Assembly (NCBI GenBank): GCA_009741485.1
Contig: CM019230.1
Coordinates: 10,020,010-10,084,009, forward strand
Reading direction: 5' to 3'
DNA: 64,000 nucleotides
Origin: Malurus cyaneus samueli
Lineage: Eukaryota; Chordata; Aves; Passeriformes; Maluridae
Shown: positions 12,341 to 25,200 of the stretch, one piece after another
Numbering within the stretch: position 1 is the first letter of the stretch
How the letters are laid out: every line of letters starts with the position of its first letter
Program-made: the position numbers and the translations under genes
Notes under the pieces: model-generated
What the model was told of the DNA's origin: nothing
The model's database searches: none
What the model saw: only the letters and a program-made list of their open reading frames with translations

Positions 12341-15014
12341 TGTCAGTGCCAGGCTGGACATGCCCCTCGATCCTTCCCCTCCCCAAACAAGGGCTCATCC
12401 CTCACTCTCTGCTCCCTGGCACTTCTGTGTGAGTTCATGCAAGAAACAGAAGAGCTCCAAAGTTTCTGGTTTAGACACTTAAACCCTCTGGGATTTTTCT
12501 ACTTAAGAACTGGAGGAAGTAAAAAAGAATAATGAGGAAAAAATTAAGCAGTTTCTTTAAAAGCCCACACGTTTCAGGGGAAGTGATGGGAAATTAGAAG
12601 CCTGTGATAGATGGGCTAATTTTCCCAACTGACAACCCAGACAGCTCCCTGCAAAAAAAAAAAAATAGTGTTTGGGTTGGATTTTTGTGTTCCCCCCTCC
12701 TCTCTGTACATAAGCCCAGAGTTGTGTGTGTGTGTCATTCACACCCTCAGTAGGAAAGATGTTGCTTTTGTTTGTAATGCACATGTCTCTCCCCCATCTA
12801 CTAACATCCCTTTCCTTCCGGAGGAAGGAAAATGCAATTAGAAAATTAGAATTTTGAACAAACTTCTGTTTTTTTCAGATTCATACCAGCCCAGTTTTCT
12901 ACCTCTCCCTGAATGCCCAGACCATCCAGTTATCAAACAGGTTTACACCATTTTGGGGGAGAAGTCCTTCCATGTCAGAAAAGCAAATTGTGGTAGGGAA
13001 GATGGCAGGGGAGAGAAAGGTGAAAAAAGAGTTTCTCTCTAAGTTTCACAATAAGTGCATGGCCAGCACCTCTGGAGTAGAGCAGTTGCAGAGATGGTTT
13101 ATATTTGGTAACCCCAAGGGCTCAGCTGATTTGGAGTGTGAAAGTGTGGTCAGTGCTCTGCTGCAGGTCTGGATCTGAGGTTGAGCAGTGCCCACTGCAT
13201 CCCACCTCAGCTGCCATGGGAGAAGGAATTTGACACCTGGCTTATGGCATTTATAAAGTGGTGGGTTTCTTTTGCACCCTTCTCATTAAAAACAAATTCT
13301 GTGCAACTAAATTATTTTCAAAATTCATGTTGAAGGAATTTCATGAGACTACATGGGCTCAAGACCCCTTTCTCTATCCCTGCTAATGTTTTCTGTGCTC
13401 TCCAGCAATAAAGTGATTTTCAGGTGTGCTTTCAGTGTGATATGATCCAATTTTTCAATTCTAAAAGGAACCTGATTTCCAAACTTACTTCAGTTCAAAT
13501 AGATTCTCAACAAGAACCCACTCCATTCACCCAGTTGTCCTAAATAAAGCAGAGGATTTAGCATGCCCTGAACTACTTTTTTCTTTCCTAGGGAACTGAA
13601 GAAAACCCCCAAAATTGTTACTTTATGTAGTATGAGTGCACCATTTCATTGATTCCAGGATTCTCAATCCACATCAGAGATACAGAATAAAGGAGTCTCA
13701 CCCACTGTGCAGGAATGCCACCAACCCAGAAGCAAGTCCAGCACAAAATCAAGAAAAATCTGAATTTGCGTCACTTATTTTTCTAAATTAAAAAAAAAAA
13801 CCAAAACAAACTTTTCTACTCTTTTGTGCTTTTTTTCTATGTTTTCTTTATGTTTTTTTTTTAATCAGTGTTTTCAAGCTGAGGACAATTAGAGGGGAGC
13901 AGAGTGAAGATGAGTGGGGGCATTACCCTCTTTCAGCCTGCTCAGAGATAGGAATGCTCTTGTTAACTTTTAAAGTTTGACAACCTTTAAATATAAACAG
14001 CTGATGAGAAATGCTAAGAAGACTTTAAGAAAAGAAAAGGAGAAAAAAAAATCAAGTTCCTGAGAAGTTGAGTGAGAGAATATCAGCCCTGTCACCCCTT
14101 TCAACACTGGACAAATGAGAGGCATGAAGAGGCCATGATTAGGTCTTGGGAAGTAGCATGGACTAGCTGGGGAGGAAGAGGCAGAACAGCACCACAATAG
14201 AACATTTCATGCAAAAATCATGTAAAAGTCATAATGTGTCTGGTTGACCCTCATCTCAATTACTGCCCTCCTGAGAGAGCAGCATCCAGGGAAGAGGGTG
14301 GTGTTGAGGTGAATAACCTGCCCCAGCCCGTGCCTTGCCCATAAAGACCTGCCACACCAGCAGGAGGTGATGATTAATTTGAGGCTCATCTGGGATCAGG
14401 ACTGCAAAGAGACAGGGTATTGTGACCATTATGCTTCACTTGGGCTGTGATGTCAAAGGCCTTGGTGTGGCCCCAGGTCGGTGCTGAAGAAGACTCAGGA
14501 ATTCACAAGGGCATCAATATCCTGCTGGTGGCATCAAGACCTTGGGTGAGGCAACGAGTCCCAGTCTGTCTGGAGTCTGTGCTGGGGCTTTTTCCCAGCC
14601 TGTTCCCAGCAGTACCTACGATTCCACTGAGGTGATTCTTTGCAATAATTCTGTGGTTGCATGTCCCTGTCCCATGCACAAGGCTGATATAAAAGGCTCT
14701 GCCTTAGGTGCAGGTTCAGGGGAGGTAAGGCTGCACCATGGACCTACAACAGCTCAGAAATGGGCTCTTCTGGGGCCTACCCAGTTCTGAACATGTCCTT
14801 GAACCCTGAGTTTCACTCTGGAGGCTGGGATTTATGATGAACAGATAAATCAAGATGGATGGTACTGTCACTTGATTACAAATGTGGTTCAGGTCCTATT
14901 GTTTCTGCCAACCAGAGGGAACCGTCCATTTTGACCATCACCTCTAAGCTTCTGAGGCTGGGTCATCCTTCTCTACATCCCAAGAATGTCCATAGGACAC
15001 AGCACCAGGACCTA
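12341..15014. other. Unique non-coding sequence
   Basis: No gene recognised. It contains short A runs near 12648-12665 and 13789-13801, a GT run (about 12724-12736) and a purine-rich patch at about 14020-14053. The part from 13200 to 13960 is AT-rich and has almost no open frames. Confidence 0.5.
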
Positions 15015-15361
15015 CCCAGCCTGAAGGTTTGGAGTCCCTACAGGAGAGAAGATTTTTATAAGAGTTCGTAGTGCCTGGAAAAGGGGGAATGGCTCCAAAG
15101 TGAAAGAGAGTAGCATTAGATGGGATATTGGGCAGGAATTGTTCCCTGGGAGGGTGGGCAGGCCCTGGCACAGGGTGCCCAGAGCAGCTGTGGCTGCCCC
15201 TGGATCCCTGGCAGTGCCCAAGGCCAGGCTGGACATTGGGGCTGGGAGTGACCTGGGAAAGTGGGAGGTGTCTGTCCATAGAGGTGTCTGTCCAAAGCAC
15301 ATAACTGAGCTTTAAGGTCCCTTCCAGCCCAAATCATTCTAGGATTGTGTGATTCTATGAA
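15015..15361 (+). mobile_element. CR1 LINE fragment (3' end, passerine-like)
   Basis: Sense-orientation CR1: AAAGGGGGAATGGCTCCAAA-like sequence near 15075, then CCCTGGCACAGGGTGCCCAG, GGATCCCTGGCAGTGCCCAA, GGCCAGGCTGGACATTGGGG, and the 3' end AAGGTCCCTTCCAGCCCAAA followed by GTGTGATTCTATGA. Near the 3' end an internal duplication of about 17 bp (AGGTGTCTGTCCA, starting at about 15268 and 15285) replaces the usual CCCTGCCCATGGCAGG block. It is one of the better-preserved copies. Open frames on either strand across it are by-products. Confidence 0.93.
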
Positions 15362-15411
15362 TAGGCTCTTTGGAAGGAAAAACAGCAGCACATGAAAAAT
15401 TAGTGTCCAAC

Positions 15412-15830
15412 TGTCGCTGTTGGCCAGACAGCAACACGAAATAACAGACACAAAGATACACATATACACACAGAAAGAAGAAAGAGTACTTTATTGTGGG
15501 ACAAGCTTCTTTTATCTACTTTAGCAACTAGTGTATACATTTGTGTCAAACATACATTGGTTAAGAGACAGCTGTTTAATTACTAATCAGTATATGATCG
15601 GTGGGTTTGCAAAAGCTACAGTATTAGTAATGTTTATAATTGTCACTTACTTGCGTTATCGATTCTATATTCCAATCTCTTTTTCTCAAAGGTAGCTAAG
15701 GCTGTGGTATTCTTCTTCAATGCAGGCTGTTAAACCTCCCTTTAGTTTCTCAGGACTGAGTCATAAACAATAATTAGCTGGGTTTGTGAACCAGCGAGGT
15801 CCAGTGCTGGCTCCTAGCTGCCACATCCAG
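15412..15830 (-). mobile_element. Probable solo LTR of an endogenous retrovirus
   Basis: The plus strand starts TGTCGCTGTTGG, so the minus strand ends in CA as an LTR should. On the minus strand a polyadenylation signal, AATAAA, lies at 15490-15495, about 80 bases before that end, which fits an R-U5 layout. The body is AT-rich, unlike the CR1 next to it, and includes GGGACAAGCTTCTTTTATC and TAGCAACTAGTGTATACA. The 5' end of the LTR (near 15830) is uncertain, and I could not find a target-site duplication. No gag, pol or env reading frame is present. The resemblance to bird ERVL/ERV3-type LTRs is from general knowledge; another AT-rich element remains possible. Confidence 0.5.
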
Positions 15831-18224
15831 CCATGTGTAGATGTGTCCTCAGCTATTCCATTGGTCTGAATATTTTGGGACAACTTGGCTGGAGTAGGGT
15901 CTTTCTTCTGACTTCACAGCAGGGCTGGTCTTCAGAGGGTACCAAAGCACCTCTGTACATGACAAGAAATGGAATCTTAATTCCACCCCTGTGAAAAACG
16001 GGGTGTGGAGGCAGCAGGAGGGACTAGTCAGAGGGACTGGGATGGATTTAGGTATGGAAATTCCTCTGAAGCATCTCAGTCCTCCTTTGCAGATGGCTTT
16101 AAGCACCTTTGGAAATAGGAGGGAAGCTCCTGGGCCACTTGCTTACATTAAAAGGCCGTTTTGGATCATAATGCTTGTTTTTGTTGACAGAAATGATGTT
16201 TTTGAGGGCAGGACTCTGTCTCTTCGTGTGTCCATGCACTAACTTGTGTGTGTTTTGCTGCATAACACAGAGTCAAGCCCCCAAACTGACTTTGAAAGCC
16301 CAAATCTACAAATCCTTTCTTACACCACCCCACCAGTTTCAGGAAAATGCTACCTTTCAAGTAGGGATAGGAAATTGAAAGAAATTAATATGTTACTCAG
16401 CAAGATTAATTAATTAGCTAACGTGAATACATCACTTAGGATCAGTAAAATCACAGATAACTTTTTATGGCTGAGGAAATATGGTCTAAAGTGGTTCAAT
16501 TCTAACCCAGTAAAATAACATTCATTAGGAAAGCTGATCTGGAGAGAAAGGTGCTGAGAGGGGCCTGATGCCAGCAGCTACCTGGTAATCACAAGATGGA
16601 GCAGCATGAAGGACTTGAGGTTACGAGATCATAAAAAACAGGAGTCCATAAAGTTTCTGAGTTCTGAAGGCAGCTCTAAAAGTTAATATCGTGCAGTATC
16701 CGAGCCATAACAACAAGTCACCTAGAGCCATTTATTATTCCCTGAGCATCACCCACACTACACATATACCCAAAGCCCTTTAATGTCTCAGCAACGTTCC
16801 TCTTGCCTAAAGATTTATGGGAATATTAGTGCATCTTAAGGAAATACCAATCAATTACTTTAATGCTAATTTCTGCCATTTTAATAATTCTCCCAAGGCA
16901 CACATGGACCATATTTGGCAATGTAGCTGTTAAGCTGCAGGAGATGTCATTTCCCCTGGGTGATTGGACATTGTGTCAGTGCTGCTGCCGATAACGGGTG
17001 CATGATACAACTGCAGTTTTATGTTAAATTGCCATGGTTGTCATATTATAGCCCTGTGTTATCCCCTACACATCCTCTGGAAACCTTTGTACACGTTATT
17101 GTGTGCAGAGGAATGATATGACACAAAATTCATTATGTTTCCATTTTAACTAAAGGGAATTAGGTGCTGACATTCCCCTGAAGTACAACAGAAGCCAGGT
17201 GCTTCATTGCATTCAGCTCTGAAAAATCATTCTCCTCTTCAAATGGATACGTAGCCCTCAATGCTTTTAAGTTACAGCTGACTGTTTGTCTTCTCTTGCC
17301 TGTTTAAAATGGATGGGTTTCTTTTTTTTTTTCCAAGCAAACCAATACATCATATTAAAAATCCTGAAGAAATTACCTTTAGGTGACTTTGAAAATCCAA
17401 GCCCAAATACATCATGGTGATTCTTTAAGAGGCACCTTATGTCTGTGAGTTATACTTTACCATTTGACTCTGAACAGTATCCATCTATCTCTACATTGCT
17501 CTCATGCATCAATGGAACAGCTCTTTCCTTAACGACCACTTCTGCACACTGCTCCCTCCTGCACCCCTCTACAGCAGGGCCTTTTGCTTGCCATTCATTA
17601 ACAAATTAATCCTGTTTTCCTGGGCTGCTGGATTTCACTCCTGGCACCACTGACCAGATGTGAAATGACAAGTGGAGAGAATGGTGAAGGGTACCTCTCC
17701 TTCTAATGCATCAGGTGCTCTTCAACGAAAATGACGTTCAGAGCAATGATGAACTCCCTCCCAGTGCTGGACACTGATCAGTTTGGACCAGAGCACTTGG
17801 GAAGAGCTCTCTGTGCAGGAAAACCGGGCTGGGACATGCAGGTGTAGGCTCCAGAAATGAGCTGGGGGTTCATTGATGTGAGACCATCCAGGATGAACAC
17901 TCTGCCTTCCTTGTCTGGCCCATGCTCTGCTCCCTTCCTTCTTGCCCTGGCACTCTAATCTTGATCTTCACTGAAATTCAAGGACAGGGGTTTTGCTTTC
18001 CATGGGTAGAGGGTACTGAAGACTTGCTGCATCTTTTCAGGTGGCCATTATTTTAACACTGTTCTTTCTTGTCCAGGATGAATAACTGCAGACTCTCCTT
18101 GCAGGTAAGGATTTCTGGGCTTCTAATTGCATCTACTTGTTATTTTGAACTAATTCTTGCTCCATACCTTATTTTTCAAATGAAATGCCCCAAACTGGAG
18201 ATGCCCTAAATAATACAGAAAATA
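15831..18224. other. Unique AT-rich sequence, poor in open frames
   Basis: From about 16380 to 18200 there is hardly any open frame of 60 codons on either strand. The sequence has many AT-rich cores (AGATTAATTAATTAGC near 16403, CAATTACTTTAATGCTAATT near 16853, GTTATTGTG near 17095) and no recognisable repeat. It could hold several conserved regulatory elements, or it may simply be AT-rich. Confidence 0.45.
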
Positions 18225-18580
18225 ACTTGGAGAAGAGAGGTTACGTGGAGACAGAGCAGCCTCCCAGCATCTGAAGGGGCCTTAAAGGAAGCCAGAGAGG
18301 AACTTTTGACAAGAGCCTGGAGAAACAGGAAATGGGGAAATGGCTTCACACTGACAGAAATTGATGTTAGGGAGAAATCCTTCCAAGTGGGGGTGATGAG
18401 GCCCTGGCACAGGGTGCCCAGAGAAGCTGTGGTTGCCCTGGGATCCCTGGAATTGTCCAAGACCAGGTTGGATGGGGCTCTGCACATTCTGGTCTAGTGG
18501 AAGGTGTCCCTGCCCATGGCAGGGGGCAAAAATAGATGGTCTTTAGTTTCCCTTCTCAACTATTCTGTGATTCTATGGCT
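18225..18580 (+). mobile_element. CR1 LINE fragment (3' end)
   Basis: Sense CR1 running from GGAGAAGAGAGGTTACGTGG through CATCTGAAGGGGCCTTAAAG, AAGCCAGAGAGGAACTTTTG, CCCTGGCACAGGGTGCCCAG, CAAGACCAGGTTGGATGGGG and TCTGGTCTAGTGGAAGGTGT. It ends at TATTCTGTGATTCTATGG. About 355 bp, 5'-truncated and non-coding. Confidence 0.94.
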
Positions 18581-19120
18581 CCATAACATTGAGCAGACTG
18601 GATGCAGGTACTGATTCTGTTTGTAAGGGCTACAGCACCTGGAATGGATGGGAACTCGGTGTGACTCAGCAAACAGCACACAAACCTCATACCCATGGGA
18701 TGGAGGGTTTTCATTGCCAGGTCAAGTTTTGCAAACCAGGAAAAATGCAATCAAAACACAGTGTAACACCTCCCTCAAACTGTGCAGCTGACAACATTTC
18801 AGTGATACATTAAATGACTGCAGGGAATGAACCAACATCTGTTTGCACTGTTGTAGATAAGGTGTCACTGCCTCCCTTCAAAACCAAAAGGTCTTTTTCC
18901 TGTGAGTTGTATCTAGGGAATCAAATTGTGTGAACAAGCACAAAGAGACAGAGAGAAACATCTGCCTTGGGAAGTTGCAGCTTCCTGGGCTGGATGCTGT
19001 GGGCTGCAGAAAGTTGTGTTGCTCTGTTAGCAATAAAGGAGCAGACTGGAGTTCCTGGGCTGAGCTTTGTGATGGAAAATCCTCAGTGTGCAGGAGCTGC
19101 AGGCAGGGATAGACAGTTTG
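18581..19120. other. Unique non-coding sequence
   Basis: No gene or repeat recognised between the CR1 copy and the 20-bp tandem array. Confidence 0.5.
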
Positions 19121-19200
19121 CTTTCCTAGCTGAGATTCTACTTTTTTAGCTGGGATTTTGCTTTTCTAGCTGGGATTTTGCTTTTCCACCTGAGATTTTG
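19121..19200 (+). repeat. 20-bp tandem repeat, four units
   Basis: Four consecutive 20-bp units follow the pattern CTTTTCTAGCTGGGATTTTG, starting at 19121, 19141, 19161 and 19181. The first and last units differ at several positions (TGAGATTCTA; CCACCTGAG), while the middle two are nearly the same. It is a small local minisatellite. No protein reading is implied. Confidence 0.93.
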
Positions 19201-22200
19201 CAGTCTTTTCAGCCTGTGAGGAATAAAAGCTGGACACCAAGGTCTTTCAAGTAAAAGCTGTCTGAGCACAGGTCTAACAGTGCTTCTCCTTTGCAGCCAG
19301 CATTCCAAGTATTTCCCTATCTGCACAGCCTTGCATCAACAGCAAAGCAAGGAAAATGCTTCTGCTCTTCAAAGGGCCTTTTTTCTCCTTGATCCAGTGC
19401 TTTTAAGATGGTGGATACAGTGTATCTCTATAGGCACTTTCTGCAAAGCGAGAATTTGATTTTCAAAGGAGAAAGGATGCTGCCTCTCCCATCTTAATGG
19501 TGGAGAAGGCATTGGTCTTGCAAAAGGGGGAGGGTGGAGGAAGGGTAAGCAGTTTTTGGAAATGCCTCCCTAGTTGTTTTTCTACCCAATCATTCTATGT
19601 TTTGAAGCTAAAAATTAAAAAAACAGAAGAAAATAATTAAGGATCAGTCTTACAGGCAATGGAAGAGAGGTTTAATATTTACTACCAAAATCTCGACTTT
19701 CAAAACTCTGATGTGGTGTAAAATATGTGAGATTCCTTCAACCTACTCTTACAATAGAAGGAACAGTAACATCCCTTCTAGAAAAGATGCAGGTGGTACC
19801 TAACAGCTCCTGTGACTGTTCTTACTTAGTACCAAAAATTAGTGGGACAAGAAGCTTTCCTTAATTTTTCTGGACATAGACTTTCATCATTAGAACCCCC
19901 CTTTAAACCTTGAACATCCCAAGATGACAAACCAAATGTCCTGGTTGAAGAAATAAGAACTGAATTCTGTTTCTTCCAGTCCCAAAATCTCCATTATAAT
20001 GGGAGTATCAACTGAAATATCAAATCATCCACAGCTTGTCAAACCAGTGGAAATGTTACAACTTCCCTCATTTTCAATGATTTTAGTTGCCCTCAGATTT
20101 CAGGAAAGCAGGGGACACTTTCAAGGTCTTTCAGCTTTGTTGTGAAATTGGTTCTACTTCTGAAACAAATCCTGCTGTGCTCTGCAAATGTACATTTCCT
20201 ACCGGTCTGAGACCTTTTTTTGTATCTCTCTGTTTAATTCCTGGAAACCTGCCAAAGTCTACAATGTTCTGAAAAGACACTGCACTTGCTGGAATATTAT
20301 CAGGTGGGAAAATTCTTTCAGAGTGCGGAGATTCTGCAATATCTGCAGTCAAACTGATGAACAGGCAGATGGACTCTGCAAACATTTTTTTGCTTTCCTT
20401 TCACTATTCCTTGATTGAGAGCCTCTTTTTTCTTGGTTTGGGTTAATGTATTGTAACAAAGTAGTGTCTTGGGCTAATTACATTTCCATGTCAAGAATGC
20501 CAGTCCCTGGAGTCTTCCCTCCTTCTTGCTCCTCTGGGAGAGTACTCAGCTGGCAGGACCAAAACACTCCCTTCATTGATATAATCAAGATGCTGCAGCA
20601 GTGCTGACATTGCAGCACCTGAGATGTTTATTCACATGTAAGTGATGTTATTAACTCATCCCACTGGCTGCAAATGCTCTGGAGAGCTGTGCACAGATCT
20701 GGCTTTTAGTAAATCAGCACGGCTGGATTGTCTCTGCAGCAACTTAACCTGCCAACCCCAGAACCTTGTCAGAGTCCTGCTCAATTATCATCCTGTGAAT
20801 ATTGCAAAGTGTCTTTCCCATTTAAAATGCAGATACTGCCCATAAGCAACCACATCTCCACTTTATTTGAAGCATTTTTGCCCCTGTTTGCTCTAAGTAG
20901 GTCTTGTTTCCCATCAGTTAATTGAACCCATCCGTTCAGATTCCTGGATGAGATGGCAGAGATATCCTGGGGCAGACAGTACAGCACAGAGCTAGAGAAA
21001 TGAGACTGTGCCGAGCCAAGCTCTTTTTTTTGGCATAAAATGTCCTTGTACACCCCATGAGAGTGGCCTCAGCTGAGTCAGCCTGCAGAGTTGGTGTAAC
21101 TGAGAGCAGAATATGGCCTGGAGAGAGCAGGGCAGGATCTGCCAAGGCCATCCCTCAGCTGATGACTCTGCTGTGGGATTTCTCCTGCTAAGGGAGGCAG
21201 CCACATGTGAGCATCAGTAATGAATCTCCTTATTCTTTAATCAAATTAGTGTCAAACTAATTGGGTTTTGGGTGTCCCCTCCCAAGGTTTTCTAACCCCC
21301 TCACCTCTGCCTTTGTTTAACACCTCAAGGGCAGAAATAGGAGACCTGAAGAACAGAACATTTTTTACTACTTGCCTCTTCACTCAGTTTTCCTTCCTCT
21401 CCCCCAAGGACAGTTTGTGGGGCACCCTCCTCTTCATTGCTGTTTTACCTTCACCTTTAGCAGTGGGAGGACAGATGCCCTTGGGAAGAACAAGCAGAAA
21501 GGGCCAGGCCTGCCTCTGCTGTTAAACCACTGCTGCTCCCTGGGTTTAACAGCCACAAATCCTGTCCCGGACCTGCACAACAGCCTTTCAGACAGAAGAA
21601 ACAACTTAAAGCTGAAACACCCTCTGACCAGCCTGGCTGTGGACCAGCAGGAAAAGCCAAGGGATTTTCTTATGAATTTTTTTTTCAGCTTTCTTGGGAC
21701 CATGGGAAAGGGCCATCTCCTTGAGGCCAACCGTGGGTGTCTTTTAGATGTGCACTCCCAGCAAGAGGCCATGAGAACTCTTTATTCAGCCTAAGCCTTC
21801 ACTTTTTCATGACCTCAAACCCAGCTAGACAAGAAATGGACTTCCTTCCATCTGCCCAAATGCAAAGCACAGTCTATGTACACTGAGCAAAGTGCAGGTA
21901 CTGAGTGTGGGACCATCCACCAGCCAGCCAGGACGAGGGCTCATCCTCTCACAGCCAGGGTGACTCTACTTTGCAACCTGTGAAATCTGAGCCCAAGAGG
22001 TACCAGATGTTGAGGTCTCTTGTGTAAATACCAGTGTTATGTCTGAAAATTGTTCTGGTTTGCAAAGTTAGGAATGTTTTCTAATGGATCTAGGGCAGAC
22101 TGAGTGATCTGGTGTAAATTTGTGTCTCTAAGCCATTTCAAGCAGCAGCTATTTTGGATTTTCCTCCTTTCAGCTCTGCTGGAGGTGTTGGTTGAGCTCT

Positions 22201-25200
22201 GTTGTAACAGGTGCCATCAAACAAACAGGAAGAGTTGCCTCCTGTTTAATTTGTGTGATCTGAGCTGAGCAGATCCTGGCTTAAGAGGATTCCCTGACTC
22301 ACCAGCAGCCCTCGGGGTATGGGACATGTCTTTCACCATTCCATGTCCATGTCCACCCACATGGACCAGCCCCTCTCAAGCTTCTGACAGCTGATCCAAC
22401 CCTGTGGCCTTCGAAAACACAGGCGAGCAGCTGCAGAGTGTGAAACTGAGAGTGTGCTCACACTGATTTGGGTTCCAACGGCAATGAGAATGCTCAGGAA
22501 ACACACAGCAACTCCTGGATAGCTGCAGCTGTGCTACAGCTCAGAGAACCAAGGGACATCAAACCTCTCTGGGCTTGATGGTTGCACAGCTTTGTTGCAT
22601 ATGAATGGTGGCACACCCTGTTGTCCCTACATATGGTGACGAGGTGTGTGAGCAGCAGGAGTGTGTGGCAGTACAGACGTGTTCCCAAAACTGAGAGTGC
22701 TCGTGTTGTACGTCTGGGACTGACAGAGCACACGAAACACTGATCCAGTGTGGATCTGCAGTGGGAGACTTACGTGCAGTGGGGAAGGCACGTCCGTGCC
22801 TGCTATTAACATTTAGAAGGTAATCTCCCTAACACCATAAATGCTAACTGCTCTGGCATGCCCTTGACAGCTGTAATTGTCTGTAGTCCTGTAAAAAATA
22901 ACAGCCATCTGGCAGAAAGTACTGATGCTGGGAGAGGAAAAGGGAGAGGGCAGCAGCAAGAGACCTGTTCAAATCCCCCAGAACAGGTTACCTCGGGGCT
23001 GTTTGATTGCCTGGCAATCTGCTCCTGTCGCTGGTTTCAGCTCTTTCAGTGTCATGGGAGGAGCATCTTTCCATTTTAGCCTTACAGCCAGCACAAGACC
23101 AATCGGAATTTATTACAGACAAGGCAGCAGAAATACTACTGCTTCACTGGCACTGACAAACATGATAAAAAGCTGGCTTGGTGGAGATCAAACCCCTGGG
23201 CTACACAGGAAACCTTACTCAGTGTGCAAAAGAAGTGTATTGCTCTCATCATAGTGTGCTGTAAATCATCCGGTGCATGCAAGGAATGACCTGCCTGTTC
23301 CTCAGCATCTCTGGCTCTCATCATTACAGCCCCTGGTAAAAATGGCATGTTGAGTGCAAAGATCAACAATCCTAGAAAAGAAATGATCCCTGTTGTTCAC
23401 AGAGCCAGAGCACTGTGGGCAGCCAAATGCCAGGTCCTCCTAGGGCATCTCTTGGCTTTAACCTCATCCATAGAGCTTGTTCCTGGGGCAAGGAAAGAAT
23501 CCAACTCAGACAAGTTGTTTAATCACTGGCCTTTCTGATAAGGCTGCTGAAACAGCCTGTGGGAGATGTGGTAACTGGGAAAGCAGTATCATTTTCCAGC
23601 AGGATCCATCCCAAGACTCAGTGCACAGCCTCACTATTGGCAGTGAACTGGAATAATGTGCTCAGTATTGGCCGCAGTGAATTTTGGCCTTTGCTGCGAG
23701 CATCTTACCTGTGGAGGGAGGGCAGAAGGATGTGGAAGGGGGAAAATCCCCTGGGCAATGCTGTTCCCAGGCTCTGAAAGCAAGCAGGAGCCCTGACAGC
23801 TCAGAAAGGAACAGTTTTCATCCAACCTCCATGACCCAAAACAAGTTCAAATCATCTTCTAGAAGTCATTCACACTTAATGAACTTTCTGAACACACTTC
23901 CCTAAGATTATGGTCAGATTTGCACTATGGCAGTGGAGTAAAACCTGTCTCTAAACCATGAGAAAAGAAAACAGGATTTTTGCATAAATTCAGATCTGAA
24001 GCCACAGGTTGATTCCATCTTTGTTGGTAGTTTCACCTGTGCAGCTTTACAGAGGTGCTGCATGCACCCAAGGGTGACACACTGGCTTCCTTTCACCTCC
24101 TGGTCCCTTTTGGAGAAAATGTTCTGTCCTCAGATTTACCTGAAATCTCCCTGTGGCTTTTTATTACCCTCCAAAGAAACAGAAGAGGGTGGTCTCTGGT
24201 ACAGCCAAGTCTCCTGAGCACAGCTTGACTGCAGTTAATGATAACAACAACCACCAGAGCAATGCAGAAGAATTTAGGGAGGAAAAGGGCACATTTCACT
24301 CCTCCCTCTCAGAAGAGTTGATCTTGTCTTTAACCTCTGGATGAGCACACATCAGCTACAGATCGAAGACATCTGCTACCAGACAGTTGCACTCACTGCC
24401 TCCAAAAAAAGGCCTACTGAAAAAAAGCTGCAGCGCATGCCTGCCCAATCCCTAGCTGTTCCTGCCCCAGTGGAAGGAGAAATCTGAAATCTCTCTAAGG
24501 TAAATATATTTTGGCAATACACTACAGCCTGTGCCCTGATGGCAACCCCGCAAGAAGGTGGACCAGGATTTACACCACCTCACTCACAGGACCTCTCTTA
24601 CAAAATTGTACTTATTTTATATTTGCCAACTCACTTCCAGGATCTGAGAATAGTTTTATAAATTACATCTGTCTTAATTTTGTAGTCTAGTTGTTGAGGA
24701 CTAAGGTTGTCACATGAAGTAGGCTGAATGGTTCACTATTTTTCCATCCTGCCAGTTGTGTTGGTACAGCTGATCCAGTGTCTCACACTGAACATCTCAC
24801 AGGAGGATTTTCTCCAAAGGATTCATATTTAGCCCTTTGCTTCCCCCTAAATTGCTTTTCCTGACCCCATTTAAAAGTGTCTTGAAGGACACTGACACTT
24901 GCTTTTCAGGTTTTCATCTAATCCTTCTCCCGCTTTGCATAAATCAGGAGTAATTGCACTAAAGTCTATTTCTTCCACGAGCATTAGCAAAACTGTTACA
25001 ACCACAGAGATTTATTTCAAACACTGGCTTCAGTCCTAGCAATAAGTAGTTTCCAGCATGGCAATTGCTCCTCACTTAAAGGACCACGACATGGATTTTG
25101 CTCACCCTGCAGACTGTCTGGGCTGTGTCCCACTGCTCAGTCCCTGCTGTCCATGCTGTGTGCCACCCTCTCTGAGCCTGCTGATCCTTGGTTACCTGTG

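Noticed and set aside
14944..15469. Overlapping minus-strand open frames of about 96-118 codons
   Set aside because: They read the sense CR1 copy at 15015-15361 backwards and run into the LTR-like segment.
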